From DATDIC01 sp963764525 (lineage in GTDB: Bacteria; Pseudomonadota; Alphaproteobacteria; Acetobacterales; Acetobacteraceae), in the NCBI GenBank assembly GCA_963764525.1, contig CAVXTC010000009.1, forward strand, positions 1 to 64,000: a DNA stretch of 64,000 nucleotides, written 5' to 3'. Of this stretch, positions 45,307 to 54,757 are shown in pieces. Position numbers and translations under genes: made by a program. The notes below the pieces were generated by a model that was not told the DNA's origin, made no database searches, and saw nothing but the letters and a program-made list of their open reading frames with translations. How positions within the stretch are numbered: position 1 is the first letter of the stretch; the number at the start of each line of letters is the position of its first letter.

Positions 45307-46222
45307 GGACGCGATGCCGCGTGTGCTGTCCCGCGTGTCGGGGCGGCCGCGCGCGCGCCGCCGCCGCGACTGGACGCCTGATCTGCTGACCGCGCCGGCA
45401 TTGCTCGCCATCGCGGTGGTGATGGGATTCCCGCTGCTCTACCTGATCTACATGAGCCTGCATCGCTGGTCGCTGATCGGCTTTGCGCCGCCGCATTTTA
45501 TCGGAGCCGGAAACTTCACCGCACTGGTCGATGATGAGCGGTTCACCGGTTCGCTGGTCCGCACGCTCTATTTCACCGTGCTGGGGCTGGCTTCCAATTT
45601 GCCGCTTGGGCTTGGGATCGCGCTGCTGCTGGACCAGCGCTTTCCCACCCGCAACCTGCTGCGCGCGCTGCTGATCCTGCCGATGGTGGCCACGCCGGCG
45701 GCCATGGGCCTGGTGTGGGTGGTGATGCTGGACCCGTCGCTCGGTATCATCCGGTACCTGTTCCGCCTGATCGGCGTGGTCACGCCGCCGCTGTGGCTGT
45801 CCAATCCCGCCTGGGTGGTGCCGACCCTGGTGGGCGTCGATGCCTGGATGTGGACGCCGATGGTGGCGCTGATCTGCATGGCCGGTCTCGCCGCGCTGCC
45901 GTCCGAGCCATTCGAGGCAGCGCGTGTCGATGGCGCCAGTGCCTGGCAGCGGTTCCGGTTCATCACTTTCCCGCTGCTGGCGCCGACCTTGCTGATCGCC
46001 GCCATGCTGCGGGTGATGGACCTGCTGAAGGTGATCGACATCGTCTATGTGATGACCGGCGGCGGGCCCGGGCACGCATCGGAGACGATCAATCTCTACA
46101 ACTACCTGGTGGCGCTGTCGTACGACCGGATCGGCTATGGCTCGGCGGTCGCGCTGGTGCTGTTCGCGCTGGTGCTGGTCTGCACGGTGGCGCTGATCCG
46201 TTTGCGGAAGGCGGTCGCATGA
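45299..46222 (+). CDS. Carbohydrate ABC permease (MalF/UgpA type)
   Basis: A 307-residue, intact permease. About six hydrophobic segments after a basic N-terminus; the EAA coupling loop is EPFEAARVDGASAWQRFRFI, followed by TFPLLAPTLLIAAMLRVMD and the C-terminal FVMTGGGPGHASETINLY-type signature (here MTGGGPGHASETINLYNY). Pairs with the next gene. Start overlaps the binding-protein stop. Confidence 0.88.
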   Translation: MAEDAMPRVLSRVSGRPRARRRRDWTPDLLTAPALLAIAVVMGFPLLYLIYMSLHRWSLIGFAPPHFIGAGNFTALVDDERFTGSLVRTLYFTVLGLASNLPLGLGIALLLDQRFPTRNLLRALLILPMVATPAAMGLVWVVMLDPSLGIIRYLFRLIGVVTPPLWLSNPAWVVPTLVGVDAWMWTPMVALICMAGLAALPSEPFEAARVDGASAWQRFRFITFPLLAPTLLIAAMLRVMDLLKVIDIVYVMTGGGPGHASETINLYNYLVALSYDRIGYGSAVALVLFALVLVCTVALIRLRKAVA

Positions 46223-47034
46223 AGCGCTCCCGACTTCGGCAGGTGGTGCTGGTGATTTCCGGCTGGGTCGTGGTGGGCGCGTTCCTGGCGCCGCTGGTCT
46301 GGATGGTGCTGGGTTCGTTCAAGGCGACGGTCGATTTCCTGGCTTATCCGCCGGTGCTGCTGTTCCGTCCGACGCTTACCAATTACGCGCAGGTGTTCGC
46401 CGATAACAATTTCCCCCGTTACGTCCTCAACAGCACGCTGGTCGCGGTGGGCGCGACGCTGATCGGCCTGCTGCTGGGCATTCCCGCCGCCTATGCGCTG
46501 GCGCGGTACCGGCGCACCGGCGTGGGCGTGGTGCTGCTGGCGGCCCGCATGGCGCCGGGAATTGCCTTCCTGATCCCGCTGTTCGTCATGTTCCTGTCGC
46601 TGCATCTGGTCGGCGGCTATACCAGCCTGATCGCCAGCCACCTGATCTTCACCCTGCCGCTGACGGTCTGGATGATGGTGGGGTTTATCGAGGCGATCCC
46701 GCGCGAGGTCGAGCAGGCGGCGATGATCGACGGCTGCCGGATCGGCGGCGTGCTGGCGCGCATCGTCGTTCCGCTGACCGCGCCGGGCATCGCGGCGACC
46801 TCCATCCTGGCGTTCATCGCGTCATGGAACAATTTTCTGTTCGCGCTGGTGCTGTCCAATGATCGGACCAAGACGCTGCCGGTCGCCGTGCTGGGCTATA
46901 TCGGTTACAACTCGATCCAGTGGGGCACGCTGATGGCGGCCGCTACGTTCATCACGCTCCCCGTGCTGGCGCTGGCGCTGTGCGTGCAGCGGTATATCGT
47001 GCAGGGGCTGGTCGCCGGCGCGGTGAACGGCTGA
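46219..47034 (+). CDS. Carbohydrate ABC permease (MalG/UgpE type)
   Basis: A 271-residue, intact permease starting MKRSRLRQVVLVISGWVVVG, overlapping the previous stop (ATGA). The EAA loop is IPREVEQAAMIDGCRIGGVL, then RIVVPLTAPGIAATSILAFI. Typical six-segment MalG-like layout. No ATPase gene follows in the operon; a shared MsmK/UgpC-type ATPase elsewhere must be assumed. Confidence 0.88.
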   Translation: MKRSRLRQVVLVISGWVVVGAFLAPLVWMVLGSFKATVDFLAYPPVLLFRPTLTNYAQVFADNNFPRYVLNSTLVAVGATLIGLLLGIPAAYALARYRRTGVGVVLLAARMAPGIAFLIPLFVMFLSLHLVGGYTSLIASHLIFTLPLTVWMMVGFIEAIPREVEQAAMIDGCRIGGVLARIVVPLTAPGIAATSILAFIASWNNFLFALVLSNDRTKTLPVAVLGYIGYNSIQWGTLMAAATFITLPVLALALCVQRYIVQGLVAGAVNG

Positions 47035-47056
47035 GCAAACGGAGGCAAATGTCACA

Positions 47057-48087
47057 ATGAGCGGCAACACCACCCAGTCCCATTACCTGCGGGTGCGAGA
47101 GGATTGGCTCGCGCGCCGGAACGAGGCGATCCTGGAGCCCGACCTGCCGATCGTCGATCCGCACCATCATTTGTGGGACCGGCCGGACTGGCGCTATCTG
47201 CTGCCGGAGTTGCTCGCCGACCTGAACAGCGGGCACAAGATCACTGCCACGGTGTTCGTGCAGGCGCGCGCGTTTCATCGCGCCTCCGGCCCTGACGACA
47301 TGAAGCCGGTCGGGGAGACCGAGTTCGTCAACGGCGTCGCTGCCATGAGCGCCAGCGGCATCTACGGCCCGGCGCGCGTCTGCGCCGGCATTGTCGGTCA
47401 CGCGAACCTGCTGCTGGGCGCCCGGGTGGAGCCGGTGCTTGAGGCGCATGTCCGCGCCGGCGGCGATCGGTTCCGCGGCATCCGCCACATCACCGCCGCG
47501 GACGCTGACCCCAGCACGCTGAACCCCGGCAACCCGGCACCGGCCGGGCTGATGCAGGATGCGCGGTTCCGCGAGGGGCTGGGGAAACTCGCGGCGATGG
47601 AACTGAGCTTCGATGCCTGGCTGTATCATCCGCAGATCACGGAACTGACCGCGCTGGCGCGGGCGGTTCCAAATGCACACATCGTGCTCAATCACGTCGG
47701 CGGCCCGCTGGCGATCGGTTCCTATGCGGGCGGCGGGATGAGATCTTTGCCGGCTGGCGGACGAATATCCGGGAGCTGGCGGGTTGCCCGAACGTGGTGG
47801 TCAAGCTTGGCGGGCTGGGTATGCGGATCAACGGTTTCGGTTTCGAGGCACAGCCGGAGCCGCCGTCGTCGGAGCAGCTTGCGGCGGCCTGGAAGCCGTA
47901 CATGGACACCTGCATCGAGGCGTTCGGCCCCAGCCGCTGCATGTTCGAGAGCAACTTCCCGGTGGACAAGGGGTCGTACAGCTACGCGGTCGGCTGGAAC
48001 GCGTTCAAGCGTCTGGCGTCTGGCGCTTCCGCGCCGGAGAAAGCGGACCTGTTCAGCGGCACCGCAACCCGATTCTACCGATTGTAA
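47057..48087 (+). pseudogene. Amidohydrolase (COG3618, lactonase-like), one frame change
   Basis: A TIM-barrel amidohydrolase of the LigI/fuconolactonase class. First metal motif LPIVDPHHHLWDRPDWRYLL (D-x-H-x-H), VCAGIVGHANLLLGARVEPV, FRGIRHITAADAD, FDAWLYHPQITELTALARAV and IVLNHVGGPLAIGSY follow. Near 47738 the frame changes into RDEIFAGWRTNIRELAGCPN, VVVKLGGLGMRINGFGF and MFESNFPVDKGSYSYAVG, with the catalytic-Asp region FPVDK. One base repairs it. Follows the two permeases in the same direction (22-base gap), which suggests hydrolysis of an imported sugar lactone or related ester. Confidence 0.78.
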
Positions 48088-48108
48088 GCACTGACGGCTG
48101 AACCGCGC

Positions 48109-48202
48109 CCCCTCTCCCCTTGTGGGAGAGGGTTGGGGTGAGGGGTCGCCGCAAAGGTTGTGCACGACCCCTCCCCCTACCCCCTCCCACAAGGGGAGGG
48201 GG
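48109..48202. repeat. Large inverted-repeat hairpin element
   Basis: CCCCCTCTCCCCTTGTGGGA, AGGGTTGGGGTGAGGGGTCG on the left arm pairs with CGACCCCTCCCCCTACCCCC, TCCCACAAGGGGAGGGGG on the right arm, around a ~16-base loop. Sequences of this style are common dispersed intergenic palindromes in alphaproteobacteria. It lies between the amidohydrolase stop and the next start, so it may act on the transcript as a stabiliser or attenuator. Confidence 0.65.
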
Positions 48203-48223
48203 AACTGGATCGGAGATAACCGG

Positions 48224-48998
48224 ATGGCCTTATCAGCCGTTTGATCTTTCCGGGCGGGTCGCATTGATTACCGGGGGCAACAGCGGGATTGGGCTTGGCA
48301 TGGCGCTGGCGCTGGCGCAGGCCGGCGCCGATATCGCCATCTGGGGCACCAACGAAACCAAGAACACCAATGCCCGTGCAGAACTGGAACAGACCGGGCG
48401 GCGCGTCATCGCTCTGCGCTGCGATGTCGGCGATGAACACGCGGTCGAAGCCGCCTGCGCCGATACGCTCCGCCAGCTCGGGCGTATCGACGGATGTTTC
48501 GCCAATGCCGGCGTGTCCGGCCGTGGCGTGCCGTCGTTCCTGGAAATGACCAGCGCCGAATGGAATCGCGTGCTGCGCGTCAACCTGAACGGCGCGTTCC
48601 ACACCTTTCGCGCCGCCGCACGCCACATGGTGGAACGCGGCGGTGGCGGGGTGCTGGTGGGCACCGCGTCCCTGGCCGCGATCGAAGCAGCGCCGCGGGG
48701 GGAACACTACGCTGCCACCAAGGGCGGCATGATCTCGATGATCCGTGCGCTGGCGGTGGAGTTCGCCCGCCACCGCATCCGCGCCCACGCGATCCTGCCT
48801 GGATGGATCGAGACCGACATGACCGCGAACGCCATCGGCAATCCGAAATTCCGCGACAACGTCATGCCGCGCATCCCGATGCGTCGTTGGGGCAAAGGCG
48901 CGGATTTCGGCGGCATCGCCGTCTATCTGCTCAGCGATGCCGCCGCCTATCACACCGGCGACAGTTTCGTGATCGACGGCGGTTATTCGCTGTTCTGA
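48224..48998 (+). CDS. Short-chain dehydrogenase/reductase, frame change at codon 3
   Basis: A ~257-residue SDR. ATG at 48224 is followed by GCCTTATCAGCCGTTTGA, which stops early; with one T fewer it reads MAYQPFDLSGRVALITGGNS, the normal start. From there the frame is intact: GGNSGIGLGMALALAQAGAD, FANAGVSGRGVPS, catalytic ASLAAIEAAPRGEHYAATKG (Ser, Tyr, Lys) and ILPGWIETDMTAN. C-terminal FVIDGGYSLF is typical of gluconate-5-dehydrogenase-like SDRs. Probably oxidises a sugar acid or polyol in the same pathway as the importer and lactonase (inference). Confidence 0.78.
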
Positions 48999-49196
48999 CA
49001 GGTCGATCACGGCATCGTGAGAACCAAAGCGCGATAACCCGGTGACATCGGCGTCGGATCACCTACTTGAGCGCGTGCCGGCCAACGTGGCCTGCCCCCT
49101 GCCGCGTTCGCTCGGCCCGATGGGTCGAAAATGGTCGAAGGGGGACTATCAGATGTTCGGTCAAGGATCCTTACCCTCAGGGACGGGAGAAGACCT

Positions 49197-50396
49197 ATGG
49201 ACGAGGCCGCGGAAACTGCCACTCATTGTGTGGCGGTGCAGCCAGGACTTTATCGACACATACGCAACCATACGGAGCGGTTAGCCGCCGCTCTCACCCC
49301 CGAAGATCAATGCGTGCAGTCGATGCCGGACGCGAGTCCGGCAAAATGGCACCGCGCGCACATCACCTGGTTCTTCGAGGAATTCGTGCTCGGCCCGTTC
49401 CTTCCGGGCTATCGTGTGTTCGACCCGCAATTCCGCTTCCTGTTCAATTCCTATTACGAGGCGGTCGGTCCACGGCATCCGCGGCCGATGCGCGGCTTGC
49501 TCACCCGCCCGCCGGCGGCGCGCATCGGCGAATATCGCGCGCATGTCGATGCAGCGATGGAGCGGCTGCTGGAAATTCTGCCCGATGCGGCCGCTCCGTT
49601 GGTCGAACTTGGCCTGCAGCACGAACAGCAGCACCAGGAGCTGCTGCTGACGGACATGCTGCACGCCTTCGCACAGAGCCCGCTGACACCGGCGGTGATA
49701 CCGGACTGGCGCGAACCGGCGGGGGCAGCTTCGCCGACCCGCTTCGTCACCTGCGACGGCGGACTTGCCGGCATTGGCTATGCCGGGCCAGGATTCTGCT
49801 TCGACAACGAAACCCCGCGTCATCGCCTGTTTTTGCAGCCGTACGAGATCGCGACCCGACTGGTGCGCAACCGCGACTGGCTCGCCTTCATCGAAGATGG
49901 CGGCTACCGGACGGCAACGCTCTGGATGTCGGACGGCTGGGCACGCGTGCAGGCGGATGGCTGGGACGCGCCGCTGTATTGGCGCAACCAGGACGGTGCG
50001 TGGCATCAGATGGGGCTCGGCGGACTGGTGCCGCTCGATCCGGATGCGCCGGTGCGCCAGGTGTCCTGGTACGAGGCGGACGCCTACGCGCGCTGGGCCG
50101 GGGCGCGGCTGCCCACCGAGGCCGAATGGGAGACCGCCGCCGATCGTCCCGAGATGAACGAACTCACCGGCCATGTCTGGCAGTGGACCAACAGCGCCTA
50201 TCTTCCTTATCCCGGCTATCGCCCGGCAGAAGGCGCGGTCGGCGAATACAACGGCAAATTCATGATCGGTCAGATGGTGCTGCGCGGCGGTTCGATGGCC
50301 ACGCCGCCCGGTCATGCACGGCCGAGCTACCGGAATTTTTTCCACCCCGAGAAGCGCTGGCAATTCTCCGGCGTCCGGCTCGCCCGCGACATCTGA
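49197..50396 (+). CDS. egtB: Ergothioneine biosynthesis protein EgtB
   Basis: A 399-residue, intact EgtB. The N-terminal DinB-like domain supplies the iron-binding His residues: SPAKWHRAHITWFFEEFVL and LQHEQQHQELLLTDMLHAF (H-x3-H-x-E). The C-terminal FGE-sulfatase domain has GGYRTATLWMSDGWARVQAD, RQVSWYEADAYARWAGARLP, TEAEWETAA, WQWTNSAYLPYPGYRP and GQMVLRGGSMATPPGHARPS. It catalyses the oxygen-dependent C-S bond between hercynine and gamma-glutamylcysteine or cysteine. Start ATG at 49197 follows GGGAGAAG. egtD is 13 bases downstream. Confidence 0.93.
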   Translation: MDEAAETATHCVAVQPGLYRHIRNHTERLAAALTPEDQCVQSMPDASPAKWHRAHITWFFEEFVLGPFLPGYRVFDPQFRFLFNSYYEAVGPRHPRPMRGLLTRPPAARIGEYRAHVDAAMERLLEILPDAAAPLVELGLQHEQQHQELLLTDMLHAFAQSPLTPAVIPDWREPAGAASPTRFVTCDGGLAGIGYAGPGFCFDNETPRHRLFLQPYEIATRLVRNRDWLAFIEDGGYRTATLWMSDGWARVQADGWDAPLYWRNQDGAWHQMGLGGLVPLDPDAPVRQVSWYEADAYARWAGARLPTEAEWETAADRPEMNELTGHVWQWTNSAYLPYPGYRPAEGAVGEYNGKFMIGQMVLRGGSMATPPGHARPSYRNFFHPEKRWQFSGVRLARDI

Positions 50397-50409
50397 GGGA
50401 ACCGATCAC

Positions 50410-51381
50410 ATGCCGAACGACACGCTGGTTGCTTGCTACCCGAATTGCGTCCGTCGCATCCCTTGCACTCGATGGATTGTTGCGCACGCGCAAGACGCTT
50501 CCGGCCCAACTGTTTTATGACGAGGAAGGCTGCCGGCTGTTCTATCGGATCACCGAATTGCCGGAATACTACCTGACCCGAACCGAACTCGCTCTGCTGC
50601 GATCGCATCGCCCCCGAGATCGCCGCGTCGATCGAAGCGCCCGCCGCCCTCGTGGAATACGGGGCGAGCGATGCGACGAAAGCCGAATTCCTGCTGGCGC
50701 AATCGGACAAGCTCGGCCGGCCGCGCTTGGCCGCTTATGTGCCGATCGACGTCGCCACCGAGGCGCTGATGCGCATGCAGGCGCGGCTGCGACGATGTCG
50801 GCCGGACCTGGCGGTGTTCCCCATCAGCGCCGATTTCACCAGCCCGGTGGCGCTGCCGTCGGCGGTGGATGGCATGGCGCGGCTGGGTTTCTTCCCGGGA
50901 TCGACGATCGGCAACCTGGAACCGGTCGGAGGCGCGGCGCTTCCTGGCGCAGGCGCGGGCCACGCTCGGGCGCGGCGCGCGCATGCTGGTGGGTGCCGAT
51001 CTGCGCAAGGATCCCGCCATGCTGGTGCGCGCCTATGACGATGCGGCAGGCGTGACCGCGGCGTTCAACCTCAATCTGCTGGCGCGACTGAACCGGGAGG
51101 CGGATGCCGATTTCGACCTCGGCGCGTTTGCGCACCGTGCCGTGTGGAACGACCGGGAAAGCCGCATCGAGATGCATCTGGAAAGTCGGCGCGAACAGGT
51201 CGCGCATCTGGCCGGCCACGCGATCCGTTTCGCCCGCGGCGAGACGATCCATACCGAGAACAGCTACAAGCACACCCTGGACGGGTTCGCCGCTTTGGCC
51301 GTCTCCGCCGGCTGGCGGCCCGCCGGCGTGTGGACGGATCCGGCGCGGCTGTTCTCGATGCATTTGCTGGCGAGCGGGTAG
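50410..51381 (+). pseudogene. egtD: Histidine N-alpha-methyltransferase EgtD, three frame changes
   Basis: An EgtD-type methyltransferase in pieces. The start MPNDTLVA is followed in another frame by LALDGLLRTRKTLPAQLFYD, EEGCRLFYRITELPEYYLTR and TELALLR. After a break near 50605 comes ALVEYGASDATKAEFLLAQS (SAM-binding glycine loop), AYVPIDVATEALMRMQARLR and GFFPGSTIGNLEP. After one near 50925, LVGADLRKDPAMLVRAYDDA, GVTAAFNLNLLARLNREADA and SYKHTLDGFAALAVSAGWRP follow. One more lies near 50445. If real, the strain would lack hercynine synthesis and egtB would be orphaned. Confidence 0.8.
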
Positions 51382-51384
51382 GAT

Positions 51385-51411
51385 CACCTCGCCCGCGGTG
51401 CGGGAGAGGTG
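51385..51411. terminator. Hairpin between convergent egtD and transaldolase genes
   Basis: CACCTCGCCCGC, loop GGT, GCGGGAGAGGTG: a 12-bp stem with one mismatch, exactly between the two stop codons. There is no T-run, so it is only a candidate bidirectional terminator. Its sequence is nearly the same as the hairpin at 59556-59586. Confidence 0.5.
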
Positions 51412-51418
51412 AAGCTGG

Positions 51419-52495
51419 TTACGTCAGCGCGCTGCTCTTCTTTTTGATCGCGCCAAGCAGGTCCTGCCACGACTCAACGAACGACGCGGCGCCGTCCGTC
51501 TGCAGCTTGCTGGCGAGCGCATCGACGTCGATCCCGGCGCGCACATGGGCAGCGATCACCTGTTCGCAGTCGCCGCCGTCGCGCGGCTGTACCGCGCCCA
51601 TCTGCCCGTGCTCCCCGAACGCCTGCAACGTGGCTTCCGGCATCGTGTTGACGGTGTTGGGCGCCGCCAGCGCCGTGACATACAGCGTATCCGGGGCCTT
51701 CGGGTCCTTCATGCTGGTGCTGGCGAACAGCAGGCGCTGCGGCCGGGCCCCGCAAGCCGCAAGGCGCTGCCAACGGTCGGAATCCAGCAGATCGCGATAC
51801 GCTTTGTAGGTCTGCTGGCCGACCGCAACGCCAAGCCTGTCGCGCAACGGCTCGGGAACCTTCTCCACCACCGCGCGATCCCAGCGGCTGATGAAGATCG
51901 AGGCGACCGACGTTACATCCGGTGACAACCCCGACGCCACGCGGCGCTCCAGCCCCGTCATGTAGGCATCCGCCGCGGCAAGATAGTCGGCGCGCGAGAA
52001 CAGCAGCGTCACATTGATCGGGATTCCGGCGAAAATCGCGTCCTCGATCGCCGGAAGACCTTCGATGGTGCCGGGGATTTTTATGAACATGTTGGGCTTG
52101 CCGGCGGCCTTGTGAAGGCGGCTGGCGGTCTCCACGGTGGCCGCGGTGTCGTGGGCGAGCAGCGGCGAAACCTCCAGCGACACCCAGCCATCCACGCCGC
52201 AGGTCCGCCGATGGATCGGCAGGAACAATTCGGCCGCGCGTGCCAGGTCGGCCAGCGCCAGTTCGAAGAACAGCGCCTCCCCGGAGCTGCCGGTTTTGGT
52301 CAGCCGACGGATGTCGTCATCGTATTTGGCGCTGTGGGTAATCGCGTGATCGAAGATGGTCGGGTTCGAGGTCAGTCCGGTGACCGACAGCTCGGTTATG
52401 TGGCGCTGCAACGTCCCGCTATCGAGCATGTCACGGGTAATGTCGTCGAGCCACAGGCTCTGCCCCAACTCGTGCAGCCGTGCGGTTGCTTTCAT
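51419..52495 (-). CDS. tal: Transaldolase
   Basis: A 358-residue, intact transaldolase of the longer TalB-like/actinobacterial-type form. LGQSLWLDDITRDMLDSGTL, VTGLTSNPTIFDHAITHS, GVDGWVSLEVSPLLAHDTAA, and NMFIKIPGTIEGLPAIED with the Schiff-base Lys, then GIPINVTLLFSRADYLAA and ASIFISRWDRAVVEKV. The C-terminus carries LLFASTSMKDPKAPDTLYV. Non-oxidative pentose phosphate pathway. Nine bases or so after the transketolase stop, forming a tkt-tal operon. Confidence 0.93.
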   Translation of the reverse strand: MKATARLHELGQSLWLDDITRDMLDSGTLQRHITELSVTGLTSNPTIFDHAITHSAKYDDDIRRLTKTGSSGEALFFELALADLARAAELFLPIHRRTCGVDGWVSLEVSPLLAHDTAATVETASRLHKAAGKPNMFIKIPGTIEGLPAIEDAIFAGIPINVTLLFSRADYLAAADAYMTGLERRVASGLSPDVTSVASIFISRWDRAVVEKVPEPLRDRLGVAVGQQTYKAYRDLLDSDRWQRLAACGARPQRLLFASTSMKDPKAPDTLYVTALAAPNTVNTMPEATLQAFGEHGQMGAVQPRDGGDCEQVIAAHVRAGIDVDALASKLQTDGAASFVESWQDLLGAIKKKSSALT

Positions 52496-52510
52496 GTCCA
52501 ACTCTCCCTG

Positions 52511-54584
52511 TCAGCGGTTCGCCAGCGCCTGCTTCGCCGCGGCCACCACGTGGTCGATCGTGAAACCGAAATGCTCGGCAACCACCTTGATCGGCGCCGA
52601 CATTCCGAATGTGTGCATTCCCAGCACGACGCCGCGCCGTCCGGCGTAGCGGTGCCAGCCGATCGCCGCGGCTTCCTCGACGGTGACGCGGGCGGTGATC
52701 GCATTCGGCAGCACGCTCTCGCGATACGCCTCGTCCTGCTCCTCGAACAGCTCCCAGGATGGCAGGCTGACCACCCGGGCGGTGATCGACTCCGCGGCCA
52801 GACGATCGCGCGCGGCAACACACAGCGACACCTCACTGCCGGTCCCGATCAGGATCACCTCGGGACGTCCGTTCGGCGCATCGACCAGCACGTAGCCCCC
52901 GCGGGCCAGTCCGCTGGCGGACGCGAACGCCGCACGATCGACGATCGGCAACGGCTGGCGCGAGCAGATCAGCGCGGCGGGACGGTGCTGGAACTGCATG
53001 ACAATCCGATACGCCTCGGCCATTTCGTTGGCGTCGGCCGGGCGGATCACCACCATTCCGGGGATCGCCCGCAGCGACGCGATCTGCTCGATCGGCTGGT
53101 GTGTGGGGCCATCCTCGCCGACACCGATCGAATCGTGCGTCCAGATATGGATCACCGGCAGGTCCATCAGGGACGCCAGCCGGATGGCGCCGCGGGCGTA
53201 GTCGGTGAAGATCAGGAAGCCCGAGCCGAACGCGCGCAGCGCCGGTCAGGGTCAGGCCGTTGACGGCGGCGCACATCGCGTGCTCTCGCACGCCGAAATG
53301 CAGGTTGCGCCCGGCATAGCTGCCGGGGGTGCCGGGCGGCTGGAAATCGCCGGCGCCGGCGAAATTCAGGTGGGTCTTGGTGCTGGGCGACAAATCCGCC
53401 GCGCCGCCGATCAGCCACGGGACATGCGCGGCAACCGCATTCAGCACCTGACCCGACGCATCGCGCGTGGAAAGCCCGGTGGCACTCGGCGGAAACACCG
53501 GGATGGCGCTGTCCCAGCCATCCGGCAGGTCGTGACGAATGATATGATCGATCTGGCCGGCAAGGTCCGGGTGCTCCGCGCGGTAGCGCGCGAACAGCGA
53601 ATCCCACGCCGCGCGCAGCGTCGCTCCGCGGGCGCCCATCAGCGCGGTGAAGTGCTCGCGCACGCCGTCAGGCACGACGAAGCTTTGGTCCGGATCGAAG
53701 CCGAAGAACTGCTTGGTCAGCCGCACTTCCGCCTCGCCCAGTGGCTCCCCATGCGCTTCCGGCGAATCGTGCTTGTGGGGCGAGCCGTAGCCGATATGGC
53801 TGTGTACCACGATGAAGGTCGGGCGGTCGGTGGTTTCGATAAACGTGCGGTAGGCGCGGTCGAGCTGCGCCGGATCGTTCGGATCGCTAACCCGGGTGAC
53901 GTTCCATCCATAGGCCAGGAAACGCGCCGCGACATCCTCGGTGAAGGCGATATCGGTATGGCCTTCGATCGTCACGCGGTTGCTGTCGTAGATCCAGCAC
54001 AAATTCGCCAGCCGCAGATGGCCGGCGAGCGATGCAGCCTCACTGGAGATGCCCTCCATCATGTCGCCGTCGCCGCACAGCGCATAGACGTTGAAATCGA
54101 ACAGGTCGAAGCCCGGGCGGTTGTAGGTGGCGGCCAGGAACCGCTCGGCCGCCGCCATGCCCACGCTGGTCGCCGCGCCCTGACCGAGCGGGCCGGTGGT
54201 GGTTTCAACGCCCGAGGTCCAGCCGAACTCCGGATGGCCGGGGCACCGGCTGCCGGCCTGGCGGAACGTTTCTATATCTTGCAGCGTGACGGCGTCGCGG
54301 CCGGGCTGCTCATAGGACGGATGGACCGCTTTCACGCGCGCCAGGTAGATCAGGCTGTACAGCAGCATCGAGGCGTGCCCGGCCGACAGCACGAAGCGGT
54401 CGCGGTTGATCCAGTCGGGGTTCACCGGGTCGTAGCGCAGGAACCGCTGCCACAGCGCATAGGCGGTCGGCGCTGCGTCCATCGGGGTGCCGGGATGGCC
54501 GGATTTGGCCTTCTGCACGGCGTCGATCGCCAGCATGCGGATCGTGTTGATCGCAAGCTGATCCATGTCGGTGTGCTGTTCCAT
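52511..54584 (-). pseudogene. tkt: Transketolase, one frame change
   Basis: A transketolase of full length (about 690 residues if repaired). MDQLAINTIRMLAIDAVQKA, KSGHPGTPMDAAP, GPLGQGAATSVGMAAAER, ThDP motif YALCGDGDMMEGISSEAASL with LCWIYDSNRVTIEG, and VREHAMCAAVNGLTLTGA with the catalytic Glu region. Near 53247 GCGCTGCGCGCG needs one base removed to continue LRAFGSGFLIFTDYARGAIR, then MDLPVIHIWTHDSIGVGEDG, HQPIEQIASLRAIP to the end. Together with tal it forms the non-oxidative pentose phosphate branch. Loss would be severe unless a second copy exists. Confidence 0.88.
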
Positions 54585-54757
54585 GTTGTCGCCTCGATCC
54601 CGTCCGTGGCGAGCATCGCCAGCGCCGGGGCCAGCCTAGGAGCCGCGGCGGGGTCGCGCAATCGGAACCCCGGGGGAAGGGGTACGCCCGGACGGTGCGG
54701 CCTGATTCATGCCGTGCGACGACCCTACCCACTGCCGTAAGGGAGGGGATTGCCGGT

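Noticed and set aside
49067..51055. 662-codon plus-strand frame spanning egtB and egtD
   Set aside because: Over egtB it is an out-of-frame shadow; only the short stretch near 50420-50600 is real egtD sequence.
53205..54740. 511-codon plus-strand frame over transketolase
   Set aside because: Antisense shadow; all motifs belong to the transketolase on the other strand.
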